Assembly: GCA_001630475.1 (NCBI GenBank)
Contig: KV419408.1
Coordinates: 186,001 to 250,000, forward strand
Direction: 5' to 3'
DNA: 64,000 bases
Origin: Sistotremastrum niveocremeum HHB9708
Taxonomy: Eukaryota; Basidiomycota; Agaricomycetes; Sistotremastrales; Sistotremastraceae
Part shown: positions 48,035 to 58,411 of the stretch, in pieces
Position numbering within the stretch: position 1 is the stretch's first letter
How the letters are laid out: each line of letters starts with the position of its first letter
The notes under the pieces: model-generated
Seen by the model: only the letters and a program-made list of their open reading frames with translations
What the model was told of the DNA's origin: nothing
The model's database searches: none
Position numbers and translations under genes: made by a program

Positions 48035-49589
48035 TCAGAACCCCGTCTTCTTGTGAATGATATCAGGATCCTCCTGATACTCCTCGGCCGATACCCACAT
48101 CTAATAATCAACATAAGACACTGTGGCAGGGCAACCGAGCAGACTACGGTACCTTTTTGAACGTATTCAGGCCAGCCAAGATTGATCCGCCAATCCATGT
48201 CGAATATTTACGTTCCGGAGGGGCGAATATTCTGATTTTGATATCCTTCAGTGCCAACCTCTTAACTTCCTCCAGTAAACGGTCTCCAAAGCCTAGCATT
48301 CTTTGAGTTGTGTTCTGTAACCAGGGCATCTGGCAAATCACCTGTGCAAAGCGTACTCCCGCCGCTTAAGACAATATTTGAGAATAAGCTCTTGCGCAAG
48401 TCAAGATCTACCCGGTTGATAGAATCCACGATAACTTGATGAACACCAACGTATTCTTGTCCCACAATTTCTGGATTGAAGAGAATCTCGGGAGCACGGA
48501 ATCTCTCCGTTCCAAGCTATGTATCAATTGAACACGAATATCCAAGTATGACGGGCGAGATACACTGACGCTGATGGCATTGCCGTCGGGCAGCTTGAAC
48601 TCCTCTGTTCGACCAGTGCTTTCCTTCTCCTCTTTCGCAGGAGACAAAGCGACGTAACAGCATTTCTCCTTTATCGTCCGAACTATCTCCCGTTCAGCGG
48701 TAGTATGCAGGTGGTGGCCTGATTTCCGCAGTAGCAATTGTAAGTAGTCAGTCACATCACTAAGGGGTGTTTTCCTCAGCCCCCAGAGCCATGGCTAGAC
48801 CACTAAACTCACGCACCGTCCTGCGATATCCACGCGTCTGATGGCATGTGGCATTGAGAATCCTTCGAACACAGGAACAGCGTGAGTTACGCCATCTCCT
48901 GAATCTAAAACAATCCCGGTCGTTCGGCCTGATGAATATCTGCGAGGGCGACTTAGTAGGACTGAAAGCTGGTCATGGAAAATTTACAATGAAAGGACAG
49001 CCTGTACAGATGTATAGAGCGCTGGCACATTAAAAGTGTCGAAAAAGATTTGGGCTGCGATATCACGGTTACTTCGCGGATTCAGTGGGGCCTCAGTCAG
49101 GAGTACGGGGTGCTAAGAACTTGTCAGCTCTTCAGTATTTAGTAAGTAAGCTTATGAAGCTCACCTCTTCACTCAACGTAGCCAATTCTTCTGCATATAT
49201 CCAGCTCCATATTCGTTCCATATCTTCCCAGTCGGTGACAATCCCATGTTCCATGGGATACTTGATCTTCAACAGCCCTCGGTATTCTTGTGCTTTTCTT
49301 CCTATGAATGTATCGCCTTCAAGAGCGCCCGCCATGACGCGAACATGTTTGGGTCTACCAACGCTAATGATGATATTGAGCACCGTAATTGGGGCGTTGG
49401 GTGGCCAGCATACTAGGATGGGAAGAAGCATTTGGGGTGATCCTCTCCTGCAAAACCGGCTTTGATTGTCCCTGAGCCCTAGAGGACGACATACATCTTT
49501 TTACCGACATAGTTGATTCATGATAGTCGACGTACATTGTCTATAACCACTGGCTGGTTGGTGAGGACGTCTTCGTATTCTGTGGACAT
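48035..49589 (-). CDS. ARP1: actin-related protein 1 (dynactin centractin)
   Basis: Arp1 polymerises into the short filament at the core of dynactin, the activator of cytoplasmic dynein. The start [20 protein letters not shown] has the actin phosphate-1 loop ([15 protein letters not shown]). Next are [60 protein letters not shown], and [20 protein letters not shown]. Then come [40 protein letters not shown], and [20 protein letters not shown]. The end is [15 protein letters not shown] at 48035, matching the centractin C-terminus rather than actin's HRKCF. About 380 residues after removal of several short introns. Convergent with RPS24; 59 bp head to head with the next gene. Confidence 0.96.
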
Positions 49590-49648
49590 GTTTCGGGCAT
49601 GCGACGCGACGCGACGGGCGCTAATACTCGGGCTTGCCTCTACTCTCA

Positions 49649-50428
49649 ATGATTCCCTCACTTGTAGGGCGAATAGCAACTCTCTTCGTCTTTCTCATAG
49701 CGTGCCAACCTGTGTGTATTGAACAGCGGCGTTTCTTATCTGCGAGCTGATAAAACTCAGGCTCTGGTCACGGCCGCCCTGCATTGGGATACCATTGATT
49801 TCTGCAAATGTCTGTCAGCCCATGCGCTACGACTGACTCCTAATTAAGATCATGATCCAGGCATATGTTTCCGTAATTCGACCATCCTCCCTCTTTATCT
49901 GCCAGCCACACCATCAAAGCCATGCCAATCATGTACCAAGCAGTGGTGTTTAGATCAGAAGCTCGACATCTGCATCGATGCTAGTCTGGGAGATACCGAC
50001 CCAGATACTGCGACTGGAAAAGAGGGCGATGTGGAGGCTCGATGTTTCCGTATGTGTCAGAGGTCTCTGTCTTGAATCACCGAATCGCTTACTGGCTATA
50101 CAGAGCGGGATTCGCCTCGAGATCAACTCGTTGTAACTTTGTTCCTTCTCGTTGTCTTTGGACTTCTCTTGGGCGCAGGCATAAAGAGTAGGATGGAAAA
50201 GACTGGCTTTGATACCTCCGAAGCCTGGATCAATGGTCGACGATGGTGGGAGGTATGGACACTGTTGCACAACTCCAGTCCTTCTGGTCTCATCGTCATA
50301 TCTTGCAGGCTTGGTTACCAAGTCGCCAACCCGACTCCTATCAACTTCCCCTTCGTACCTCTCCGCGAACTTCTGGTCGGAGAGGGGCATATGTAGGCCT
50401 ACAAGCCGAGCCTGGGGATGATACTTGA
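49649..50428 (+). CDS. cysteine-rich type I membrane protein, function unknown
   Basis: This gene is only visible after splicing. The exon from 49649 encodes a signal peptide (MIPSLVGRIATLFVFLIACQ). Further exons join in frame as ALVTAALHWDTIDFCKC, CFRNSTILPLYLPATPSKPC, and QSCTKQWCLDQKLDICIDAS. The ectodomain thus holds about nine cysteines in a CKCxCF...CxxCxxxxC...C arrangement and one N-glycosylation site (NST). GDTDPDTATGKEGDVEARCF then leads to RDSPRDQLVVTLFLLVVFGL, a single membrane helix. A cytosolic tail (KSRMEKTGFDTSEAWINGRR, AWLPSRQPDSYQLPLRTS) ends at 50428. I take this to be a conserved fungal protein of the ER or secretory pathway but cannot name it. The CFRNST-then-CxxC layout seems family-like. 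Confidence 0.72.
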
Positions 50429-50583
50429 TCATCGCGTTTCCGGCCGCCTTTTATTGCACTAGAAAACATGCCTAATCACTATTTTGTATAATATCTTATC
50501 GTAATCACTCGTAGGAGACTTGGAGTACCAAGATGTGATCTTTCCGAGGCTCCTCTGTTTGGTACACGCTTGCTTTCGCTGTT

Positions 50584-50962
50584 ATGGGCTCCTTGTGCTC
50601 TAAATCTACCGACCACACCGGTGGGCACCAGGTCTTATCCTCAAACGAATCTGGACAGCCTGTGAGGCCCACCAAACCTGATGATCGACGAGCAGCGTTG
50701 GCTGAAGCGGCAGAGAACCGCTTGAAGGCTGTGAGCACCCTCGACTCCTTATATGTTCGTAGTCCTCACAGCGATGTTATCTAGCAACAAGCTCGTGGAA
50801 CGAATGCCTCCAATCCCAACAAAGGGAAATTAGCCCAGAAGGTGACGGAGTCGACGAAGCTGCCGCCAGCGACGTCTCGAGAAGAAGAGCCAATACGAGT
50901 ACGGTTTCATTTGATCCATTGAGAATGCTCCTGATTGCTAATCTGTCTTTTAGTGGGATTAA
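50584..50962 (+). CDS. small N-acylated SVIP-like p97/Cdc48-interacting protein
   Basis: Three exons (about 50584-50730, 50785-50899 and 50954-50962) give a protein of about 90 residues. It opens MGSLCSKS, with Gly2 for N-myristoylation and Cys5 for palmitoylation. A polar linker leads to DDRRAALAEAAENRLKAQQA, which matches the VCP-interacting motif of SVIP (Arg, then Ala-Ala, then Arg in RxxLAEAAExR). A Lys/Ser-rich end, EEEPIRWD, recalls the LRW end of SVIP. SVIP inhibits ER-associated degradation by binding p97/Cdc48 at the ER membrane. The last exon encodes only the final Trp-Asp and the stop. Family call rests on the acylation start plus the motif; function is inferred. Confidence 0.72.
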
Positions 50963-51144
50963 TATCAGCAGCGTCGGGACATTATGCATTATTGACTAAA
51001 ATCATGTACATGGAATTGTAACATATAGAACTTCAACCTGGGATTTTTCTGGATAAAGTCGTCTTGCAACCACCGGATGCGCATCTGTCGCTCACGAGTG
51101 ACTGAGCATATGAGCAACAAAGTGCATCAGGACTGGGAATATCG

Positions 51145-52138
51145 TCAGGAAAGTTGCTCAATCCAGGATCTTAGATCTTGTAGTCCGCTCTGGATTTCCG
51201 TTCCAACCTTTTCCTTCTCGTTTATACTCTTGTCGCTGCGGTCAACATCCACCCAGGATCCAATGATCGTGACTTCACCTCCGTCCCATTCGGCGAATTT
51301 GAACGGGCCAGCGCCAGCGCATTCAAGACCACCCATCTCTTCACTTTCTTCCTCCCCAAGACCTTCGACGCCGACGCCATTTGCTTGCGAGACCCGACGC
51401 TTCTCGAGTTCTCTTTCCAAAATGGTTGTCAACCGAGTCACGGCAACTTGAGGGGCAGTCGATGTCGCAGAAGACGTCAACAGATCGGATTTATGAGCGA
51501 GAAGGAGTAATAATGGGGTCGGTTGTGTTGGAGGAAGTGAGGTGATTGCATGCAATACCTGGTGGAGGTGTCTCGAAAGAAGTCAGCATTGTGACCAGGC
51601 TGGGAGGAGAACATAGAAGGACTCACTCGGCAACTAAGAGACCGTTTCTAGCAACGGTGCTAACGTCAACCACGAATACGACAGCTTTCGCTTGGGGAAG
51701 GAATTCCCTAAACTGATCCCTCATGCGAGGATGACCGGGCACGTCAACTACCCTCCATGGCCTCTTTGCGTTAGGAAGGGCGACGACAGAGAAGTTGGTC
51801 TGGAGGGAGGTGTGTGTAGGCAATGCATGATCATAAACCAGCTGTAGCAGCGTTCATCGCTGCAAATGCATTCTCAACAAGACAAAAATGTCATACCGAT
51901 GATAAGATAGCAGTCTTGCCAGCATCTGAAGCTCCAAGAATGAGAATGTCGGAGGCTTTGACGCGTGATTTTAGCCTCGTATACACATAGACTGCAGAGG
52001 ATTGGCTTTAGTCCGAAAACAAGTTTGAACAGTCGTACCTGCGATTAGAGCAAGGACAAAGGCAGTTGCAGCAATGAGAGAACTGCTGAGCGAGAGGGGT
52101 GCAGCTATAGAGATGACATCGGGAGTTGGACTGGCCAT
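51145..52138 (-). CDS. SRP102: signal recognition particle receptor subunit beta
   Basis: SR-beta is the membrane-anchored GTPase that docks SR-alpha, and hence ribosome-nascent chain complexes, at the ER. The start MASPTPDVISIAAPLSLSSS leads to the anchor helix (LIAATAFVLALIAVYVYTRL). The G1 loop is ILILGASDAGKTAILSSL (GxxxxGKT). Next come a TSLQTNFSVVALPNAKRPW switch-I region, VVDVPGHPRMRDQF (G3, DxxG), and AKAVVFVVDVSTVARNGLLV. LLLLAHKSDLLTS provides the G4 (HKSD for NKxD). An acidic loop unusual for size (EGLGEEESEEMGG) lies before the last strands (WDGGEVTIIGSWVDVDRSD), and the protein ends DLRSWIEQLS at 51145. Start codons of this gene and GPI2 are only 37 nt apart. Confidence 0.93.
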
Positions 52139-52175
52139 TACGGAGACAAACAGCTTGTTGCGGCTGCTTTGATGC

Positions 52176-53281
52176 ATGTCCGAATGGCAACGAGTTCTAT
52201 GGAGAGAACAGCCATTCCCTGACAATTATGTCCCTCCCTCGTTTCTTGCTGATCTTCGTCTCAATTGTACGCAAATCCCTGTCTTTGCGCAATATTCTGC
52301 TGACCGCTAGATTAGCCAATTTTCGGCCGTTCACTTATTGGTCGCTAGTAGGGGCTTCGGGGACCCTCATACAGCACATCTGTTCTATCAGTATCTTATT
52401 ATCAATATTCATCAAGCTTTATACCAACCAACTGGATCCACGCCTTTTGGTCCTCATCATCACTTCAACATTTATCGTGGGGTTCGCGCTTTGTGAGGCG
52501 TTGTCAGAGGAAGAAGAGCGGACTCTTCGTGAAACTCGTGAGCGATTTTCTGAAATTTGAAAGGTCGCTAACATCTAGTCCAGGTGCCAAAGTTATCAAA
52601 TCATGCATTCTCGTATTCCTGACGTTGATCGCGTTGTCCCCGGTTCTGAGAACTCTGACCGCACCCACCTCCTCTGATTCCATATGGGCTCTTTCTGCTT
52701 TCCTGCTCTTCTTATGTCTTGTTCTGGCTGATTTTCGTGGCCCAAGTGCTGTGCGAAAGCGAAATGAAAGGTATGGCCGAGTCTGAGAGCGTCTCTCGAG
52801 AGATATGAATATGCTATAATCCAGTCTACAGCATGTCCTCTCCATGAACGCCGGGCTGGCTGCTTCCATCGTGCTTTGTTCGCGATTGTCAGACAATCTG
52901 TCTGTTTTCGCGCTTGTCCTTTTCTCACTGGAGCTCTTTGGGTTATTTCCCATTTTCCGCAATCAGCTCAAAGTGATACTCGTGCATTCGTCGCCATATC
53001 GTGGAACTGAATTGTTGCCAGATCACAAGTTCTGTAATATCTCATTCCCTAACCCTGGTCTTCATTGTCATCGCCGTTGCCCTGCAAGCCAGTATTTCTG
53101 CTCTGGCCACGATAACAATATGCTCGGTGTTGGTATTTGCCATGTTCTGTGCACCCGGGCTCATGATCTGGGCTCAACAACACAAAAAGTAAGGCTTCGC
53201 GATTTCTTTGCAATGTCGGTGCTGATTGGGTCTAGTGAGATTCGTGGTCCATGGGATGTTGCGGTGCCTATCGTGAGATAG
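52176..53281 (+). CDS. GPI2: GPI-GlcNAc transferase subunit GPI2/PIG-C
   Basis: Gpi2 is a membrane subunit of the complex that transfers GlcNAc to phosphatidylinositol, the first step of GPI-anchor synthesis on the cytosolic ER face. The start MSEWQRVLWREQPFPDNYVP at 52176 is the conserved PIG-C opening (WxxVLWxxQPFPDNYV). An intron leads to NFRPFTYWSLVGASGTLIQH, a hydrophobic stretch, LSPVLRTLTAPTSSDSIWAL, and ADFRGPSAVRKRNE. The final exons have GLAASIVLCSRLSDNLSVFA, LFGLFPIFRNQLK, and ALATITICSVLVFAMFCAPG. The last exon reads NEIRGPWDVAVPIVR, matching the family's terminal GPWDxAxP. The longer upstream frame from 52126 is rejected because the conserved start lies in another frame. Confidence 0.92.
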
Positions 53282-53394
53282 GTTGTTATCTAGAGTGCTT
53301 GCAGATGAGAGGGATTGCTAGTAGTTAAATTAGGCTCCTTGAATCGTCAATTTGTGATGACCTTTTCTTAGCGGACCAATTTAGGCCTTAGCCG

Positions 53395-54587
53395 ATGTCT
53401 CCGCGTCTCTCTACGCTCTTGAGCGACAAGAAAGCAGCTCCTCTGCTAGTCATTCAATGGACGCATGATCAACCTGTTCTGCCTCTCCTGCGTTACGCCT
53501 TTCATTCGTGTCTCAAGCAGACTACCCATGCTCTTCTGATCACGGTGTTGCATGAACCAAAGCTCTACATTCCGTCTCAGGGAGCCCATCAACTCAAAGT
53601 CTTGAACTATGCAGACCTTGTCCCGGGCTATTCAGATCATCCAACAACTTGTTATGATATTGAACGCGATGTCTTTGAATTTCTCGATCAGAGTCAGCAT
53701 ATATGTTTCGAGGTCTTCTTACAAACTGATGTCCCTGCAGGTCAAGGCTCAATCACGGTCATGATGGATTCTGTCGAGACTTTGCGACAAGATGCCGGAT
53801 CAGTTAGCCCTGTCTTTGTCTTCCTTTCAAATCTGATGGAGAAAATACGGTCTCGTCCTTGTTCGTGTTTTCAAGTTCATTTGATTTGGTTCTTGATATT
53901 TTCGTAGCGCCATCTAGAATGATTATCCCTATCTTTGCGGGTTCACCTCTTCTGCCAGTACTCCTGGCTCCCGGGTTTAATTATTCATTATCGCATGTGA
54001 CGCTGCACTCTACTGCATTTATCACGCACATCGCAAAATCCTACCTGACGCTGCCTCCACCGCTCTCCTCTTCGTCCAATTTCTGGAGACTTTTCATTCC
54101 GATGGTCGAGCGTCACGAAGGAGAAAAGATTGTCTTTGGATCTGAGGGTGAAGGTGGCGCATCAGATGAGGCAATGCTTGAAATCGTAGAACGACTTGCG
54201 ATGGATCGCTCGGAGGGAAAGAAAAGTGTCGAGCGGTCACTGGAAGGCTGGAACGGCTCCCAGCCATGCGAGTGGACAGCCTTATCGGACCTGAGAGGTT
54301 TAGGTGGACCGAGGTTATCAAATGAGGTAAAGTTGATTGTTCTTCCAAATGACCTGATGTCCTGACTTTGAATGTAGGAGGCTCCTGACCCGACCAAGAA
54401 CATCTCCTTTAACCTCAGCTTGACCGAAGAGCAACAAAAGTCGCGATCTCAAGTTCCTCTCCCTTACGCTCATACTTCTGATCCTGCCACATCTGGGTCG
54501 GGAAACCGAGCAAGTGAAATTCTCTATGATCCAGATTCGGCGGATGACATCGACGACGACGACCCTGATGAAGACCTTGATATTTAG
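53395..54587 (+). CDS. ELP5: Elongator complex subunit ELP5
   Basis: Elp5 (Iki1) forms the RecA-fold Elp4-Elp5-Elp6 subcomplex of Elongator, which modifies wobble uridines in tRNA. MSPRLSTLLSDKKAAPLLVI opens a RecA-like domain (LLVIQWTHDQPVLPLLRYAF, LLITVLHEPKLYIPS). SGSITVMMDSVETL-like and APSRMIIPIFAGSPLLPVLL stretches follow, with SHVTLHSTAFITHIAKSYLT. The C-terminus is the diagnostic part: NISFNLSLTEEQQKSRSQVP, PYAHTSDPATSGSG, and ILYDPDSADDIDDDDPDEDL, ending DI at 54587. Two introns, near 53855-53906 and 54330-54378, are supported by frame. Strong call based on the C-terminal signature. Confidence 0.9.
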
Positions 54588-54805
54588 GCTAGCGTTCCTT
54601 GTTGCCGTTCGATGTACATCAGAAAGAGCGAGTTTTGAATATTATGGGCGCTTAAACGCTTCCCCGAGTCGGCTGAGAGATCGGACGACTGACGCAATTC
54701 CGGGAACATGTATTTATGTTACTTTGGGCTCGGTCAGCGAGTTCTTTGATTGCTAAAGTCAAGTTGTCTATCAGACCACACGACTCGAGTCTTCTCCCTC
54801 ACATC

Positions 54806-56472
54806 ATGGCCGAGAAGTGAGCCTATCGTCGTTTCCTAAGCTGAAAGCAGCCTAATCGGACGCTTATTGTCCTAGTTATGTCAACTTTCTCGCTGGAAAT
54901 CCACTCAATCGCTTGTCCTGGCTAAGATCAAAGACAAAGTTTCTAGAAGACATCATCGAGAGCAACAAGACACAATGGATCGTGTTCAAAAATGGTTATC
55001 CGCTCGCAACCACCTCGGCGGAAGGACAAGTGAAGGGCTTAGCCTCCATCGGGACATCCCCTCTTGTCAATTTTCTGGGACCAAAGCCTTTCTTCGGACA
55101 AGGTCAAACCGAGGGACAAAGTGGTCCTGAACATAAGCTCCTCGAAGGGGCTCGCATTCGCGGGCGGCGTCTTGTTTTTCTCGGAGTACACGAGCCCGAA
55201 GGCTCCGCTGCCCTCCCATCGCACGAATTTATCAACCCTGAGAATGGCTCAGATATTCAAGGACAGCCTTGGTTCTCTATAGATATCGGAGATGCGCCAG
55301 AAGATGAGCTGGAACGCTTTCTGGAGTCTGTTCCTGTCGCGGCTGGTGAGAAAGCCACCTTTGTAGAACCCCGCGGAGCCCATGGATCGTTTTCTCCCTT
55401 ACATGCTTCGATATTTGCCGAAGCTCGAAGTATGGTGGACTGGAATAACAGGAACAAGGTACCAATCTTCCACTATTTTACGGCACACTCAAAGCATCAA
55501 TTTAGTTTTGTCCGGCTTGTGGCTCCCCGAATTTCGCGATGTGGGCAGGATGGAAATTGACATGCTCCACGTTACTCCCTTGGGCTGATAATGGGTCCAA
55601 AGCTCCTTGTCCGTCAGGGTGAGCCATGGCTCTGATCTCTATCTATCCCTAATAACTTTCTTTTGCCATATAGGACTGGATTGCAGAATTTCGCCCATCC
55701 TCGTACAGATCCTGTCGTCATTATGGCAGTGCTCGATCAAACAGGGGAGAAAATTCTCTTGGGCAGGAATGTATGTTGCGCTTCTGTTACCCTCAAAATA
55801 GAGGAAGCTGACTTCGGATGTAGAAAAGGTTCCCCAACGGTAGCGTCGATCCGTTGGATATTCTTTCGTCATTCTCAACGAAACGCAGGATTTGTCTCTT
55901 GCTTGGCCGGGTTCCTTGAGCCCGGTGAAACTATTGAAAAGGCGGTTCAGAGAGAAATATGGGAGGAGGCAGGTATCCGTGTGTCGGATGTAAAATATCA
56001 TTCTGCGCAACCATGGGTAAGTGACATCTTCTGGCCGTTTTTTGTCCCATATTAATCTATTGTTTCAGCCGTATCCCGCAAATTTGATGCTAGGCTGTTA
56101 TGCAACAGCCGATGCAAGTCAAACAATCAGACTAGATCTCGACAATGAACTCGCAGGTATGATTTTACTATTCAGCCCTGCCGTCTTTAAACGTCTGCTC
56201 TTTCAGAGGCGCGATTCTATACAAAGGACGAAGTGCGAGCGGTTCTCGCTCATCGTGACGGTGCCGTTCTTCGTAGGAATGAGTATAAGAGATTAGAAGA
56301 GGTGGAATCTGGAAAGGCTTTGGCACCGGAAGGGGAGCCAGCATCGACTGTTTCAGCCCTAGATCGCCCCTCCTTCCGTGTACCACCAATAAGTGCAGTT
56401 GCGGGTGTCTTGATCACGGAGTGGGTCAACGGTCGAATCACGAACGTGGCAATCAAGTCATCGAACTTGTAA
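54806..56472 (+). CDS. NPY1: peroxisomal NADH pyrophosphatase (Nudix) NPY1
   Basis: Npy1/NUDT12 hydrolyses NADH (and NAD-capped RNA in relatives) to NMNH and AMP. A tiny first exon (MAEN, completed across an intron) joins YVNFLAGNPLNRLSWLRSKT, then WIVFKNGYPLATTSAEGQVK. ARSMVDWNNRNKFCPACGSP opens a four-cysteine zinc module (CPAC...C...C), followed by HPRTDPVVIMAVLDQTGEKI. The Nudix box is GFLEPGETIEKAVQREIWEE with AGI after it, complete with catalytic glutamates. ISAVAGVLITEWVNGR precedes the end SSNL. The last three residues Ser-Asn-Leu are a plausible peroxisomal PTS1 variant; human NUDT12 ends Pro-Asn-Leu. Several introns are present. Ends at 56472. Confidence 0.93.
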
Positions 56473-56592
56473 TAGGCGGAGAATTGGTAGAGTACATGTA
56501 TTACATGAATGCGTAACGATACAATGTTTGGGAACACAAAACGAATGGTGGGCTAGTAATAAAGATAGACATTTTTAGGTAAGAAAATCGAA

Positions 56593-57477
56593 TCATGCTT
56601 TGACATTCAGACAGAGTCCCAGGAGATCACCGCACAATTGGCTGACGTAGTCGTTCAAGAGAGGCCTCAACACGGGACCGAGTGCATTTAGGACAGCATC
56701 GGTCACGTTTTCGATAAAGTCGAGCATCGCGTCGATAATGCATTTAATCTCATACACGACTGGACCAACATTAACAAATGCAAAACGGAAGAAAACTTGA
56801 AAGAACGACGTACTGGGACCAAGGATAGGACCAAGCGTGGGTATCTGATACACTAGGGCAGTGATAGTGCTCAAGAGATTCTTGTTCAGGTTGATGGCGT
56901 TCTTCAAAAGAGTTTGGATTTTGTCGGCTTTGTCGTAATTCGCAAGTCCTTTATCGCTCTGCATCTGACCGAGTAGTACTTGAAAGCCCTGGAACGCATT
57001 CTGATACGAAGTCGTGTAATTGGTAGCGCGGGACGGGATCGTGGAGTCCTGAGGGTCCAAACTCTGCAGTGCAACTGATACCAGGGTCAATAAATGGGAG
57101 TATGCAAAAAAAGAGACCGCATATATGCGCTTACTGAGGCTATTTAACGACGTCAACATCACAGCGTGATACTGGTCCAGTTGTGAAACCTGGTCGTTCG
57201 ATCGTGCGATGGCAGCGGGGGGACTTCGGAGAGCGATACTACGAGGAACATGTTTGGCGACACTGGCGTTGGACGGCACGGCCGAATCCTTGATTTTCGT
57301 TCCATGATCAACGAGCTTAGTCGCGTGAGGGGACGTGTAATGTTTGCTGGTGTGGCTGATCGATGGAGAGACGGGGCCGGAGACGGCTATCGCGCTGGAG
57401 GACTGAACGACTGCGAGTGCCAAAAGAGCAAGCAGGGGAGCTGAGGTACGAAGACGACGGAACGAAAAGAGAGACAT
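56593..57477 (-). CDS. secreted or surface protein of unknown function
   Basis: The start MSLFSFRRLRTSAPLLALLA at 57477 is a signal peptide (LLALALAVVQSSSAIA). An upstream in-frame ATG at 57600 lies only 8 bp from a TATA-like TATAAG, so it is unlikely to be transcribed as coding. The mature part is Ser/His/Lys-rich to about residue 80, then forms a mainly helical domain (NDQVSQLDQYHAVMLTSLNS, FQGFQVLLGQMQSDKGLANY, LLKNAINLNKNLLSTITALV). It ends in a hydrophobic helical segment (VVYEIKCIIDAMLDFIENV) and DYVSQLCGDLLGLCLNVKA. Two N-glycosylation sites (NAS, NYT) occur. A 60-nt GT-AG intron at 57075-57134 is in frame and free of stops, so both spliced and unspliced messages could be translated. 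No family recognised. Confidence 0.75.
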   Translation of the reverse strand: MSLFSFRRLRTSAPLLALLALAVVQSSSAIAVSGPVSPSISHTSKHYTSPHATKLVDHGTKIKDSAVPSNASVAKHVPRSIALRSPPAAIARSNDQVSQLDQYHAVMLTSLNSLSKRIYAVSFFAYSHLLTLVSVALQSLDPQDSTIPSRATNYTTSYQNAFQGFQVLLGQMQSDKGLANYDKADKIQTLLKNAINLNKNLLSTITALVYQIPTLGPILGPSTSFFQVFFRFAFVNVGPVVYEIKCIIDAMLDFIENVTDAVLNALGPVLRPLLNDYVSQLCGDLLGLCLNVKA

Positions 57478-57607
57478 GATTCTATTGGTCGAAGATGTTT
57501 TGAGAGAGTGTGGTGTTCGTGGGACGTTCTGAAAAGGACCTGGGCTTGAATGAGATGGCGGTGGTGGTGATGGTTGGGAAGAAGAGAGGGTCACGAACAT
57601 CGCGCCT

Positions 57608-57613
57608 CTTATA
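57608..57613 (-). promoter_or_regulatory. TATA box of the secreted-protein gene
   Basis: TATAAG on the minus strand, 131 bp upstream of the chosen start codon at 57477. Its position argues that transcription begins near 57580 and that translation starts at 57477 rather than at the in-frame ATG at 57600. Confidence 0.5.
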
Positions 57614-58185
57614 ACCCGTGACTCGGTATTTGCCGCGCGTGACGTAGTTCTGCTCTAAGTTCAAGTACGAGGCGAGTGGTTCGGTTTTCCCCTCATAGAA
57701 GGGGGTATTTCGGCTCAAAAAGAAAGAGAAAAAGAAAGGAAAAGAAAGAAAGGGGAGAGAGGCAGAAGGAACTTTGGAGACATTTTCTGTAAAATTCCTT
57801 ATGAAATGACACATAATTATGCGAATTCGGATATGATTTCAAATGCATTTTGGAGTAATTTTTGGGATTTAAATGCTCGGTTGCGCGCGCCTGTCGGCGC
57901 GCCGGTTTGACATGTGAAGGAGCTAAACATTATTGTTACGGTCACTGCGTCGTTCCATGACTTTTGTATGAGGCAAGCCCTATTTGTCTCTTTGTATAAT
58001 ATACTGTATCATTTGTGGCTTCGAATACACCCAAAGACTGGCTCAGGATAGGCTCGGAGAGGCTATATGCGGCGAATTCGAGCTTAATAAATTCATGGAT
58101 GGACTCTAACCGGGCTTGGACACTCATAGAGTGAAGTTTTATATGATTTTAGTCCGTTCGTCTTCTCAAATTATCATTTTTTCGC

Positions 58186-58202
58186 CCGGGGCGCTGCCCC
58201 GG
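58186..58202. repeat. GC-rich perfect hairpin
   Basis: CCGGGGC-GCT-GCCCCGG is a 7-bp perfect stem with a 3-nt loop embedded in AT-rich flanks. It is followed by a second weaker stem-like string (CGCAAGGCTTCGC). Such hairpins can mark ends of small non-autonomous elements, but no element boundaries were found. Confidence 0.55.
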
Positions 58203-58411
58203 ACCCCTTTCGCAAGGCTTCGCTAATTTCTTTATTCGTACATTTGCTAATGGGCTATAAATTTGGTTTAAATTTCTATATTGGACAGGGTAGATACAAT
58301 AGAGCACTCGATACACTTTTAACAGCGCCCTGGACATCGAGAGCTCGTACGCAGGCAATCACTAGGGCAGCAAGCTCGGCCCTTGCACGGCGTCACATGC
58401 TGTCACAGTCA

